Shown: positions 18,501 to 27,075, numbered from the stretch's first letter. The stretch: 64,000 nt of DNA from Methanomassiliicoccales archaeon UBA280 (GCA_002499085.1 DAKD01000036.1:39614-103613); one strand, 5' to 3'. Program-made: numbers and translations. Notes: a model not told the origin generated them from the letters alone.

Positions 18501-21500
18501 TCCAACCTTCGAGTAATAGATTTCGAAATCGTCTCCCTCAGCATTCGAGGTGCGGAAGGCGTCGATGAAGAATGTGCAATTCGACCTGTTTGGAACATCA
18601 ACTAACCATTTATGTTCCAGAGCACTTGATGTTCTCATTCCAAATCGAACATACCATACTTGGTCCGTACCATCAGCAGTTCCAGCACCGTCATTGTTCA
18701 TATCGTAAGCCATTCTATTCGGATGGGATCCAGAAACCCAGGATCCAACGCTGCTTCCTGAACCGAAACCCGACCATTCTAGATCAAATAAAACACTGCC
18801 TACACCATCGTAATTGAAATCTGAATATCCTACATCGGAACCGATATTGAATGTAATCCCCCAATCATTGACTTTTCCAGTTAAAACAACATTGCTTGAA
18901 TCATAAACAAGGACACGGTTTGCAATTAGACCATTATAATTCCCAACCATATTTGTTGTTACTGTTGTTAATGCTCCAACATCACACAACCATATTCTGA
19001 AGTAGGATGTGCCATACGTGCCAGACACAGTAGTAGAGGTCCTGATAGAAATCTCCTCGATGTATCCTGCTGCCAATTCAGACTGAAGGTACAATTGTTG
19101 TTGTTTATAACCTGTATTATCATTTCTGAATGGGTCACTATAAGCCGTACCTTCAGTTCCGATTGCATAGTATGTACCTGTTGTGTAACCTTCTTTTACA
19201 AACTCATAAGTGTCGCCCTGGGTGTGAGTATTGCTGTAAGTATTGGTTAGCGTCCCCAACACAGGGATGTCAGAATCCGCTGTTTCCTCTGTAGGCGCAT
19301 GATAAATATATGATGCATCCTTCCCCGGTTCTCCCACAATCACTTCAGAACCACCAACACCATCTGTGTTCCCGGCGCTGGAAACCGATGCTCCAAAATT
19401 TCCGTTCGTGTGTCGGCCTGCCATTATCACATCCGCGCTTCCTGCAGCCGTCGGGATGCTCCCATCACCGTAAAAGATGTACGCCCGCCCTCTGCCGGAA
19501 TCGAACCCTTGGGCACCGATGATTATGTCATCGTTTCCTGCATCGTCGTAATCCCCCGCCCCTGACACGCTCGCCCCGAACCTGTCGCCCGCGGCCTCGC
19601 CCGTGATAGTAACGTCAGTGCTTGCCGTGGCCAGGTCAATGGTCTTCGGAGTTCCGCTGGTCAGCGTTGTTGAATAGAATATGTAAGCTCTGCCTGTGTC
19701 GGAACTGTGCCCCGGCGCCCCGATGATTATGTCCGGGCCTCCGCCGTTAACATCACCGGCATCGCTCACGTCCCATCCCAGCTCATCCCCTGCGGCAGCC
19801 CCGAGAATTGTGACGTCCGCGCTCGCCGGGTCGAGGTAATTTGCGTTGGCAGACGTGAACCCGTCGTATCCGAAGAACACGTATGCGGCGCCTTCCCCGC
19901 CATTTGTTCCAGGGGCTCCGACGATGACGTCGCCGTAACCGTCGGCGTTTATGTCCCCGGCATACGAGACGTTCCATCCGAACTTGTCCCCGGCATTTCC
20001 GCCGTAACCGGATGTGACCTCTGCCATCGTTATCATGTCCTGGTCCGTTAACTCATCGCCCGGGCCGGACCTCGTCGCCGCCAGCTCCGTGGCTATCTGG
20101 TCCTCCTTGGCATCATCCCCGTCCTCGTTCCATGCCTCTATCTCGAACCATGCTGTTGCATTGGGGTCCAGCTGAACCGCTATGTATGATTCCAGCTCCC
20201 TGGAGTCCTTCATGTAGGCGGGAGTGCCGATCTGGCTCCAGGACCATGCGCCCTGGTTAGTTCCGACGAACCTGCTGTGGCCTGATGTCTTAACGGAGCC
20301 GTGCTTTCCCGTGAACTGGACCATCCTGTCCGCGCCCATGCCCCCTATCGAGTATCCCGTGGAAGGGTCCGCGTCCGTGTCCAGGTATATCCTGGCAGTG
20401 TCGTCGCCCGTGACCACCGGCTTTTCGACCCTTCCGATGAAGACATTGGCCATGACCGTGCCGCCCTGCTCCCAGACAAGGTACTCGTCAGAGCCGTATG
20501 GATAGTCCGCGATGCCGTCGGAGTCGACGTCCCTCTGGCCGGCGGAATTCACCGACTGGGCGTCAGGTACGCCGTCGTTGTTGAAATCAAGTTCGTAACC
20601 TGGCTGCTCCTGGTCGTCGGGTATCCCGTCCCTGTCCGAGTCCGGGGAAACAGGCTGTGGGTTGGGGTTTGGCGCCCTGGCTGTGGATTCAATGGGCACC
20701 AGGCTGCCTGACATGAACTCACCGATGGATGAGATGTGAAGGTATGCGCCAGTTCCGTCGCTGACTGCGCCGTAGCACCTGATGTCGGCGCTGCTCTTTT
20801 TCCCTGTGGAAACTTCGTTGATCTGGTCGAAAAGCTGTCTGTCCCTCCAGTCGGAGAAACCGCCGTCGACCACGGGTATCTGGGGCACTGAGCCGATGTA
20901 GCAGAGCTCGTTCTGCCCCACGGCGACCTCGAGCCATGCCATGGCTCCCGAGAGGGCAATGTCCCCCGGCGCCGCGATCCTCAGGCCCAGCGTCCTGGAT
21001 GCCGCCGCCGATGCGGAGATGTCTGCCTGGACTGTGAGGTTGAGGGTTTCGCCGGCTGCCAGGGTTCTGCCGACCGTGAAGGACATTGAAGCCGCGGGCG
21101 GGGCCGAGCTTATCTCCGTGCCGGCCGCGTCCAACAGCCTCACTGCGCTCATTGCCGAGGCGCCCGCTGTCCCTTCCAGTGTGAGCCTGATGCTGTCGAC
21201 CGCCGAGTCGCCGCACTTGCCCTCGAACAGGATTGCGAGCAGGTTCTGGCCCGAGCCTGACACTGTCTCGGGTGCGATAGCGTACTGGCTGATGCGCATC
21301 GAGCATAGGGAGTTGCTGACTAGGCAATCCGAATAATCCACGTATCCGTCCCAGGACTGCGAATGCACCAGGACCGATATGTCTGTGCCCTGCGCGACCT
21401 GAAGCCTGGACCAGGGAATCTGGGTCTCGAGCCTGCTGCCTGCGGCCTCTGCCCTTCCGGAGCCTGTGCTCTCGAACCCGTTCCAGTCGTCCGAGTCTCT

Positions 21501-24023
21501 CTCGGCCGAGAAGGCATAATGCGTGGTGTGAACGGCATCCCCTTGCCATCCTGCGATCGCAATCATGAAGTCCGCGCCCATGCCCCTGATGGAATAACCC
21601 GTGTCCGCATCCAGGTCTGAATCTATCATGATGTGGAACATGTCCATGATGCCCTCGCTGGCCACGGGTTCGCCCCTGAGAATGTCGCCTTCCACCTCCA
21701 CACAGAATGAGACATATGTTTCAGCGTTCTCCGCGACCCAGGCGCCGACAATGTCGATGCTGTCAGGTATCCCCGAGGGCACGGAGCTTATGCCGGATAT
21801 GTCGTTCCAGTCTGCGAATTCGCCGTCGATGTTGATGGGATACCGGACAGTGTCATTTGAGCCGGGGTACATGACCGGGATTATCAGTAGGAGCGCCAGA
21901 ACCAGTGCGCCGTAGAGCACCCATCTGCTGCGCTGAGCCCTCTTCCGAATCACGTTGCGCCTGATGGATATCCCGCCCTCGCCTCCCAGACCGTTTGTGA
22001 GCCCGTTGGTAAGGCCGTTCGTGCGCCCGAGCCCGTTTGTAAGGCCGTTGGTCCTACCCAGGCCGTTCGTGAGGCCATTGGTCCTGCCGAGGCCGTTTGT
22101 AAGTCCGTTGGTTCTTCCGAGGCCATTGGTCCTACCGAGGCCGTTCGTGAGTCCGTTCGTTTTCCCCAGGCCGTTTGTAAGTCCGTTTGTTCTTCCGAGG
22201 CCGTTCGTGCGGCCCAATCCATTGGTGCGGCCCAATCCGTTTGTGCGGCCCAGGCCGTTCGTCATGCCCTTGGATCTTGCCAGGCCGTTGGTGAGGCCTT
22301 TTGCCTTCCCCGGGGGAGGGGCAGGCCTCTCCTTCTTTATGTCCTTCATCGGCTCCGGCCGGGCCAATCTCTCCAGCTCATCCAAATCTGCCATCCCGTC
22401 GGTTTCGAGCTTCCTGATGTCAGATTCCTCGAGAGCGTCGCCCAGGGAAGTTAGCTCGGCCAGGAGCTCGTCCTTGAACTCCGATTCCTTGTCATCGGAC
22501 GTGAATTCCTTGACAGGCGTTTCCTTCAGGCGTTTCCTGTCTATTGCCGATTTGACCTCTCTCGTGAAATCCGCGACGCTGATGCCTGTGCTTATCAGCA
22601 GTTCGAGCCTGGCCCTGTCATCCTCGAGTATCTTGGCCGCCTTCAGCATCCTGCCGCATCTGTCCAGCCTATCGATCTCCTCGGGCGTGAGCTTGGGGGC
22701 TTCCAGGGTTCCCAGCTCTTCAAGGAACTTGTCCTCGTCAGCCTCGCGCTTCCTCTTGCCTGCATCGAGCTCCAGGGTCTCGTCAATGGACCACAGCTCG
22801 TCCTCGAGGGACTTCTCGTCAACACCCAGGTCCGTGATGACGGACCCCAGGGCTTCGTCCTCCAGGTCCGCCGTCTTCTTTGGCAGCTTCCCGGCGAGTT
22901 TCGCGATCTTCGGGCTGGGTGTCTTGTCGACGACCATGGATTCGAGTTCCTTGGCCAAGTCCTCGGATTTCATTGGCTTGACCGGGGCCTCGGCAGCCCG
23001 CCTGTAGCAGTTCGCGGCCTTCTCGTGCTCCCCCATCTTCGTGAACACTTCGGCCTTCTCGGCCCACACGCCCGGGTGGTCCATGTCGAGTTTTGTGACC
23101 TCATTCAGAGACTTCATTGCCAGGTCCAGGTGGCCGAGTTTTGATTGCGTGGAGCCGAGCGCGAACCAGCTCTCGATGTCCTTCGGGTTGATCCGGACCC
23201 TTTCCTCGTATCTGCCCAACATTTGGTTCAGTTCCTGCTCGGCCTGAACCTCCTCCTCCTCTTTCATTATCATGCCGCATTCGTAGCATACCTTCTCATC
23301 GGTGCTGAGAATGGTGCCGCAGAGCGGGCACTGTATTTCCTCGAGTTCCTTGGCCGGTGCAGGAACCTCAAGTCTCTCTTGGGCCCTGCTTTCCAGCCTG
23401 TCCTGGAACGTGAGGATTATCTTGATCTTCTGCGCGGATTTCAGGCCGATTCCGTTGACCTGGGCCAGCTCGTCCACGTTGGCCTCTTTGAGGTCCTCGA
23501 TGTTCCTGAACCCTGCATCATAGAGGGCTTTGGCCTTCAGGTCACCGATTCCGGGAACTTCCATGAGGACTGCGATGGCCTTGGCCTTGAGCTGCTGCTC
23601 CGGTTTTGCGAATCCCTCCCTGAGGATGTCTTCGGCAATGTCCTTGAGCGTTATGGGGGATGTGAGCAATTCCAGGTATGGGCTTTTCGTCTCCGAACAG
23701 GCTGCCTTGACAGCCTGAAGGAATTTCGCGGCCGCTTCCTCGTACTTGCCCCTCAGGTTCTGGCTGAGGCCGAGGGCCAGGTACAGCGCCGACCAATTGG
23801 CGCCGAGCGCTTCTGCCCGTGAGAACGATGCCCATGCTTCATCATGGTTGCCCATGGCCAGATGCACCTGCCCGTACTCAAACCAGAGCTGGGCGTTGCC
23901 CGGGTCCCTCTGGAGCAGCTTCCTCAGTCTGGTAAGTTCTGTCTTGCCGCTGCCCTGGTCGTCGGATTCCGACACGCGGCTCCATTTCGCCGCAAAGTCC
24001 TCGGTGAAACGTTTCTCGGCCAT
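15558..24023 (-). CDS. Giant transmembrane protein: TPR + HhH + zinc ribbon / TNGL linker / FG-GAP ectodomain
   Basis: A 2821-residue protein spanning the membrane. Cytoplasmic half: TPR-like helices (about 45-105), tandem helix-hairpin-helix motifs (VPGIGDLKAKALY about 156; VNGIGLKSAQKI about 189), a zinc ribbon CPLC-(11)-CYEC (232-249), further TPRs (about 280-345), charged helices, a helical module at 453-497, and 19 TNG units at 576-680. A signal-anchor helix follows at about 701-718. Outside: CBM9/DOMON-like modules with DGEFADW and DGGFSDW, TSP3-like calcium loops (about 1127-1170), seven FG-GAP blades (about 1347 to 2760) interrupted by long inserts including a LamG-like domain (about 2400-2560), then a PEFS motif, hydrophobic helix and RRRRR tail. 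The role is unknown; the layout suggests coupling of surface binding to a cytoplasmic, possibly nucleic-acid-binding, scaffold. Confidence 0.85.
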   Translation of the reverse strand: MAEKRFTEDFAAKWSRVSESDDQGSGKTELTRLRKLLQRDPGNAQLWFEYGQVHLAMGNHDEAWASFSRAEALGANWSALYLALGLSQNLRGKYEEAAAKFLQAVKAACSETKSPYLELLTSPITLKDIAEDILREGFAKPEQQLKAKAIAVLMEVPGIGDLKAKALYDAGFRNIEDLKEANVDELAQVNGIGLKSAQKIKIILTFQDRLESRAQERLEVPAPAKELEEIQCPLCGTILSTDEKVCYECGMIMKEEEEVQAEQELNQMLGRYEERVRINPKDIESWFALGSTQSKLGHLDLAMKSLNEVTKLDMDHPGVWAEKAEVFTKMGEHEKAANCYRRAAEAPVKPMKSEDLAKELESMVVDKTPSPKIAKLAGKLPKKTADLEDEALGSVITDLGVDEKSLEDELWSIDETLELDAGKRKREADEDKFLEELGTLEAPKLTPEEIDRLDRCGRMLKAAKILEDDRARLELLISTGISVADFTREVKSAIDRKRLKETPVKEFTSDDKESEFKDELLAELTSLGDALEESDIRKLETDGMADLDELERLARPEPMKDIKKERPAPPPGKAKGLTNGLARSKGMTNGLGRTNGLGRTNGLGRTNGLGRTNGLTNGLGKTNGLTNGLGRTNGLGRTNGLTNGLGRTNGLTNGLGRTNGLTNGLGRTNGLTNGLTNGLGGEGGISIRRNVIRKRAQRSRWVLYGALVLALLLIIPVMYPGSNDTVRYPINIDGEFADWNDISGISSVPSGIPDSIDIVGAWVAENAETYVSFCVEVEGDILRGEPVASEGIMDMFHIMIDSDLDADTGYSIRGMGADFMIAIAGWQGDAVHTTHYAFSAERDSDDWNGFESTGSGRAEAAGSRLETQIPWSRLQVAQGTDISVLVHSQSWDGYVDYSDCLVSNSLCSMRISQYAIAPETVSGSGQNLLAILFEGKCGDSAVDSIRLTLEGTAGASAMSAVRLLDAAGTEISSAPPAASMSFTVGRTLAAGETLNLTVQADISASAAASRTLGLRIAAPGDIALSGAMAWLEVAVGQNELCYIGSVPQIPVVDGGFSDWRDRQLFDQINEVSTGKKSSADIRCYGAVSDGTGAYLHISSIGEFMSGSLVPIESTARAPNPNPQPVSPDSDRDGIPDDQEQPGYELDFNNDGVPDAQSVNSAGQRDVDSDGIADYPYGSDEYLVWEQGGTVMANVFIGRVEKPVVTGDDTARIYLDTDADPSTGYSIGGMGADRMVQFTGKHGSVKTSGHSRFVGTNQGAWSWSQIGTPAYMKDSRELESYIAVQLDPNATAWFEIEAWNEDGDDAKEDQIATELAATRSGPGDELTDQDMITMAEVTSGYGGNAGDKFGWNVSYAGDINADGYGDVIVGAPGTNGGEGAAYVFFGYDGFTSANANYLDPASADVTILGAAAGDELGWDVSDAGDVNGGGPDIIIGAPGHSSDTGRAYIFYSTTLTSGTPKTIDLATASTDVTITGEAAGDRFGASVSGAGDYDDAGNDDIIIGAQGFDSGRGRAYIFYGDGSIPTAAGSADVIMAGRHTNGNFGASVSSAGNTDGVGGSEVIVGEPGKDASYIYHAPTEETADSDIPVLGTLTNTYSNTHTQGDTYEFVKEGYTTGTYYAIGTEGTAYSDPFRNDNTGYKQQQLYLQSELAAGYIEEISIRTSTTVSGTYGTSYFRIWLCDVGALTTVTTNMVGNYNGLIANRVLVYDSSNVVLTGKVNDWGITFNIGSDVGYSDFNYDGVGSVLFDLEWSGFGSGSSVGSWVSGSHPNRMAYDMNNDGAGTADGTDQVWYVRFGMRTSSALEHKWLVDVPNRSNCTFFIDAFRTSNAEGDDFEIYYSKVGTGTVGSTGWTLMLTITKNADDDTYQKYSDSVLNDFLGTLYIGVIDKDRTSTHTQLDTLYLDHMYFRSIPFSVLYGEMKFTYTDYTVDMDSPVWGTVANTYTNIDELGTPDGATQSIQEVLDVSRVPTVEGFQASNGDTATSNSRALTAPAGITVGELLLLIVTDDYATTVSPHFNAVTGWTKIGESGSATPDAYIGAYWRIATGFEGASVTVTTTGAAYWLGWYIRISGADTTSPINAQNFAISTATGVNPHVIPQITTTVDNCLAIYGLSFDGGDGAPFSVASPWTESTEQTNGAATTYNSGCWGTKAQAAAGATGTASVTSAVTDGAAYFQLAIRPASYSLEHRWRTQSIPGGADKLTLYATGYHSAGSNDDFLIGYSTELSGPYTPVLAINSASSTTYSAPLPITLSGVFYLNVIDSNIADGIGQDTVYIDTINIRYGVSETMFGFSVAGAGKVDGSNDGVIVGAPGTDNGNAYVWLDGDYDNVAHINNDTYTEFTSVGSSLATNNPSGGIFATPTGELNLTGTTLFYDGFESYTAGTNPGSPWSTVTEGTGRVVDVSGTVSYSGSKSLMFDDDTATANTGCAIITSNFATAITVGAFEFWARCSDQGTTEEQFAVILRSGTTDAIEVGFFEERFAYQIGTTVYSLDTYNPDQWYHFRVVFDCNTDLMDLYIDGVSSGTGLGFTTAVTSINNIEITTFPWNFGAPRTNNGQPLAYVDDLKIYTTSSPGDYTSAQTTIPHFITSIKPFWNISTSANTVGWIAISRDGGTTWNQSAIQYGVWYMFPTEAVGKDLCYKVRMSTTHVGDTPILYNITLHYLYCTPPYVTLTGQSSGDKFGWSVSGAGNVGYGVAGDDGIDDIIIGAPYRNGGTGTVYIFNGSATMAGAISAANADYVKNGTQAGEHFGWSVDMAGDLDGDGYNDVIVGAPEKGPSSSADGTGWTQVLTVIIPEFSAALIAIFIPFGMSVIVFRRRRRANAQ
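21984..22298 (-). repeat. TNGL low-complexity coding repeat in the giant gene
   Basis: About 105 codons consist almost only of TNGL, GRTNGL and GKTNGL units (19 TNG copies). It lies just inside the membrane-spanning helix. A second block of the same kind is at 62302-62556. Confidence 0.9.
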
Positions 24024-24069
24024 GTTCAGCCTTCGCTATAAGATTGTATTAGTTATGAAGAAAGGAACG

Positions 24070-24081
24070 GGGATATTTTAA
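24070..24081 (-). promoter_or_regulatory. Possible TATA element of the giant gene
   Basis: Minus-strand CTTAAAATATCC lies about 50 bases upstream of the start at 24023. The rest of the gap to 24159 shows no other signal. Confidence 0.35.
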
Positions 24082-24159
24082 GATTCTATACGTAAAACAA
24101 TTACATCTGTTTGAAAATCTGAAGGATATTGAACAATAATTTGTGAAATTGCCCCGCGC

Positions 24160-24861
24160 CTATGCGTCGGGAAGCGGCCGCCGGGGTATTTCCAGTACGG
24201 TCTCCTGGCCGAGAACTGTCAGAACGATCACCGTGTTCCCGCGCTTCATATCCCTTATCTCGGGCTTGAGATGTTCCTCGGCAAGCTTTACCATAAGCCT
24301 TCTGGTGAAACCCTTCGACTTGGCCCTCATCTCCAGTGCGATGTCCCTGAACCTCTCTGCCGGGAAATACCTGGCGTACCGGCCGTCCATCAAACGGACC
24401 ACGAGCTCCGAGTCAGTTAGCTCTTTAAGGCAGGTGCGCAGCCTGCCCTCAGTCGAGTCAAGACCGCCGAGCAGCGCTTTCACGTCTGAGCCCGGACTCT
24501 CGAGAATCGAATCGAAAATGCTCCGGCAGTTCCCCTTCGCAAGGACGGACAGCGCCCGGATGCTGTGTTCCTGAACCATCCCGACAGGGGCGAATACCCG
24601 GGATCTGCCATATTGCAATCTCTCGGTATAGCCGGAACTCACAAGCTGCTCGAGATGCCAGGAAACCGATGACCTGGAAATCCCTGTTCCGGATGCAATG
24701 GCCCCGATGCCAGAGCACGGATTGAGGCAAAGGTGCTGGAAAATCCTTCTGCGGTTGGCGTTCATGAGGGGGCTTGACGGCCTTGCCCTGGCCCTGTCGG
24801 CATACCTGCCCTGCGGCACTATCTCCACGACGCTCTTCAGCGCCCGCCCTATCTTCGGCAT
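24160..24861 (-). CDS. Two-domain winged-helix transcription regulator
   Basis: A 233-residue protein with two helix-turn-helix units. The first (about residues 35-90, NRRRIFQHLCLNPCSGIGAIASGTGISRSSVSWHLEQLVSSGYTERLQYGRSRVF, here in parts) has recognition helix SRSSVSWHLEQL. The second (about 105-165) contains GNCRSIFDSIL and GRLRTCLKELTDSELV. The N-terminal basic stretch (ADRARARPSSP) may touch DNA. It ends with a beta-rich tail TVIVLTVLGQETVLEIP. It starts 7 bases after the KaiC-like ATPase stop, so ATPase and regulator are co-expressed. Likely regulated together with the small zinc protein upstream. The target is unknown. Confidence 0.75.
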   Translation of the reverse strand: MPKIGRALKSVVEIVPQGRYADRARARPSSPLMNANRRRIFQHLCLNPCSGIGAIASGTGISRSSVSWHLEQLVSSGYTERLQYGRSRVFAPVGMVQEHSIRALSVLAKGNCRSIFDSILESPGSDVKALLGGLDSTEGRLRTCLKELTDSELVVRLMDGRYARYFPAERFRDIALEMRAKSKGFTRRLMVKLAEEHLKPEIRDMKRGNTVIVLTVLGQETVLEIPRRPLPDA

Positions 24862-24868
24862 TTGAATC

Positions 24869-25771
24869 CTAACCGTCCATCAGCTCATACTCAAGCAGAA
24901 TCTGCCTGATGATGTAGTCCGGGTCCAGCGTGCCGATGTCCTCCATGGAGAGAAGGCTTATGGTCCAGTATATGCTGTGACTTACTTTCGGCGTGAGCTT
25001 CTTCTTCTTCGAAGCGGGCATCTTTGCCAGGGCCTTCTCCAGCCTGGAGTTGAGGTCCACCACATGGGGGGGCGTCTGGGCCGAGAGTGCGTCGTCCTGC
25101 ACTATTATGCCGCTGCCCTTCACGATCCTGTAAGGATGCCAGTAATGGCTGTGCCTGCTGCTCCTGCACTTGATTATCTTCATGTCCCTGTGCTCCGGGC
25201 TCTCGTGGCTCTTGTATCTCAGGTGTATGACATTGTCAGCCAGGTACATCGGGATTATCAGGTCCTGGCCGGAGAGGTCGCCCATGACGCTGTGCTCCTC
25301 CAATGTGCATACGACAGTTCCGATCTTCCTTGTCTCCCTGAGAAGCAGCGAGACCAAATCCCTCTGCTCGTACCTGTGATGGACCGACCAAAGCACGGGC
25401 GTGAGCGGGTCGATTACTATCCTGGCATTGTAGCCCTTCCATTCCTCGACGAAGCCGACGAGTTCCGTCTTGATGAAATCAGTGAACTGCTTCCCGCCCG
25501 CGTCCACGAAAACCATCGCGCCCTCGTCGATATAGTCCTCGATGTTCTCCCAGCCCATCTCCACGACTTCGTTTATTATCTGTTTGGGCTCCTCGTCCAG
25601 TGTGATGAATATTGCATCCTCGCCCTGCTCCAGGCCCCGCTTGAGAAAGTAAGTGGCAAAAGTGGTCTTTCCCGCGCCCGAGGAACCAATCACGGCTGTT
25701 ATCGTGTTCTGGTTTATCCCCCCGTCCATGAGCCTGTTCAGCCCGTAAATGCCGCTGCGGATCTTCTTCAT
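24869..25771 (-). CDS. KaiC/RAD55-like RecA-fold ATPase
   Basis: A 300-residue single-domain ATPase. It opens with the family start IRSGIYGLNRLMDGGINQNT, then Walker A GSSGAGKTTF (29-38), the adjacent strand DAIFITLDEEPKQI, and Walker B-type strand ARIVIDPLTPVLW. The conserved MKIIKCRSSRHSHYWHPYRI near residue 195 is like KaiC's R-S-H region. A C-terminal helical extension (PASKKKKLTPKVSHSIYWTISLLS) of about 80 residues is unusual for the family. Such archaeal KaiC paralogues are thought to be signal-transducing ATPases. It sits in an operon between a small Cys protein (4-base gap) and a winged-helix regulator. Confidence 0.85.
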   Translation of the reverse strand: MKKIRSGIYGLNRLMDGGINQNTITAVIGSSGAGKTTFATYFLKRGLEQGEDAIFITLDEEPKQIINEVVEMGWENIEDYIDEGAMVFVDAGGKQFTDFIKTELVGFVEEWKGYNARIVIDPLTPVLWSVHHRYEQRDLVSLLLRETRKIGTVVCTLEEHSVMGDLSGQDLIIPMYLADNVIHLRYKSHESPEHRDMKIIKCRSSRHSHYWHPYRIVKGSGIIVQDDALSAQTPPHVVDLNSRLEKALAKMPASKKKKLTPKVSHSIYWTISLLSMEDIGTLDPDYIIRQILLEYELMDG

Positions 25772-25775
25772 GGGC

Positions 25776-25991
25776 TCAGCGCCTCAGCATCTCCAGCTTC
25801 CTGTCCTCTTTGGTGGCCTTCTTGAACTGCCTGTAATGCTCCCGGCAGAGCTGGACGCCCCTGTCCTCGCCAGTGAGGTCCCATTTCATTGCCTCCTTGA
25901 CATTCTTCCTGGCCATGGAGCGCTCGGATTCGTTCCCGCAGCCCGCGACCTGGCACTTCTCCTTCGGTTTTTCGCCCCGGGTTTTTCTCAT
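25776..25991 (-). CDS. Small Cys/His protein (probable zinc binding)
   Basis: A 71-residue protein starting MRKTRGEKPKEKCQVAGCGN at the ATG at 25991. The two cysteines CQVAGC and a later LCREHY give a C-C-C-H set that could bind one zinc ion. The rest is highly charged and helical (QFKKATKEDRKLEMLRR). Its stop lies 4 bases before the KaiC-like ATPase start, making it first gene of a three-gene operon. Comparable short proteins occur in archaeal genomes, but I recognise no named family. A nucleic-acid- or protein-binding adaptor is a guess from size and charge. Confidence 0.65.
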   Translation of the reverse strand: MRKTRGEKPKEKCQVAGCGNESERSMARKNVKEAMKWDLTGEDRGVQLCREHYRQFKKATKEDRKLEMLRR

Positions 25992-26042
25992 CGTATCACA
26001 ATATGATATCTGGATAGTCATATTAAAGTCTAACGTAGGTGG

Positions 26043-26050
26043 ATAAATAC
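26043..26050 (+). promoter_or_regulatory. TATA-like element of the transporter gene
   Basis: ATAAATAC lies about 28-35 bases before the ATG at 26078. This argues for that start over the upstream in-frame GTG at 26039. Confidence 0.5.
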
Positions 26051-26077
26051 ACCATTGGCTTTACAGGCACTGAAAAA

Positions 26078-27013
26078 ATGGACATGTACCTCGCAGGCGC
26101 CCTAGCCGCATTGCTGACATCGGCGCTTTGGACAGTGAACGCCGTCCTGTTCACCTCGGCCGGAAGGAAGATCGGTGCAGTGAGCGTGAATGCCTGGCGG
26201 ATACTGTTCGCCCTGGCTCTGCTGTGGTGCACGCATTTCCTCATGACGGGCCGCCTGTATCCCGAGGGGAGCGGGGAGCAGTACTTCTGGATAGGGCTGA
26301 GCGGCATTGTGGGCCTGGGAATCGGGGACTTCGGGCTGTTCTCCTCGTTCGTGATACTGGGCACGAGGAGGGCCGTCCTGGTCATGTCGCTGGCCGCGAT
26401 ATTCGCCGCCGTTGCGGCATTCTTCCTCTTCGGGGAGATCCTCACATTGGTGGCCCTTGCGGGTGTCATCATCACCCTGACTGGCGTCTGCGTGGTCCTG
26501 CTGGAATCCGAGGACAGGTCCCACGAGAGGAAGCTTACAAAGGAGGAGAAGACCAAGGGCATCGCGCTCGCCCTGGTGGGAGCCGTCGGCCAGGGGCTCG
26601 GCCTGGCCTTCCTGAAGATGGGCATGCTCTCTTACCCCGAGGCCACGGGCATGGCTGATGTCACAACCCTGGCAATAGCCTCGACCCTGATGCGCATGAT
26701 GATGGGCGCCTTCTTCGTCTGGACAGTTATCATGTTCTGGGGCAGGTTCGGGGAGCTGCGCAGGGCCTGGAAGAGCCCGCACAGCATGAAGCTGGTAATG
26801 GCCGGCGCAGTGATCGGGCCTTTCGTGGGCGTCACCCTCTCCACTTTCGCGGCCTACACAACCGAGGTCGGGGTGGCGCAGACACTCATGTCCCTCATGC
26901 CCGTGTTCATCATCCCGGTCGTATGGTACACCTACAGGCAGAGAACGAGCTGGGTAGGGATTGTCGGGGCCTGCGTGGCTGTGGCCGGAGTGGCGGTGCT
27001 ATTCTTGGTCTAA
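26078..27013 (+). CDS. EamA-family (DMT superfamily) transporter
   Basis: A 311-residue inner-membrane protein with about ten transmembrane helices in two EamA halves. The first half spans ALAALLTSALWTVNAVLFTSAG to GVIITLTGVCVVLL. A charged cytoplasmic linker (ESEDRSHERKLTKEEKTKG) follows. The second half spans IALALVGAVGQGLGLAFLKMG to the C-terminal GIVGACVAVAGVAVLFLV. Members export or import small metabolites such as amino acids, nucleosides or drugs. The substrate cannot be read from sequence. It is divergent from the KaiC operon with an 86-base shared promoter region. Confidence 0.88.
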   Translation: MDMYLAGALAALLTSALWTVNAVLFTSAGRKIGAVSVNAWRILFALALLWCTHFLMTGRLYPEGSGEQYFWIGLSGIVGLGIGDFGLFSSFVILGTRRAVLVMSLAAIFAAVAAFFLFGEILTLVALAGVIITLTGVCVVLLESEDRSHERKLTKEEKTKGIALALVGAVGQGLGLAFLKMGMLSYPEATGMADVTTLAIASTLMRMMMGAFFVWTVIMFWGRFGELRRAWKSPHSMKLVMAGAVIGPFVGVTLSTFAAYTTEVGVAQTLMSLMPVFIIPVVWYTYRQRTSWVGIVGACVAVAGVAVLFLV

Positions 27014-27075
27014 TCGACAACTGGAATGGAGTCCATGTTGTCGATATTAGGATGGGTGAAGTCCGCCCTAAAATC

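Noticed and set aside
21984..22298. CRISPR-like appearance of regularly spaced repeats
   Set aside because: The repeats are in-frame codons for TNGL units with no unique spacers; no cas genes are present.
21955..23007. Plus-strand reading of 350 codons with PFVRPLVLPRPF repeats
   Set aside because: It is the antisense of the TNGL repeat and charged helices of the giant gene. Its repeats merely mirror the TNGL codons, and no promoter or ribosome site was seen.
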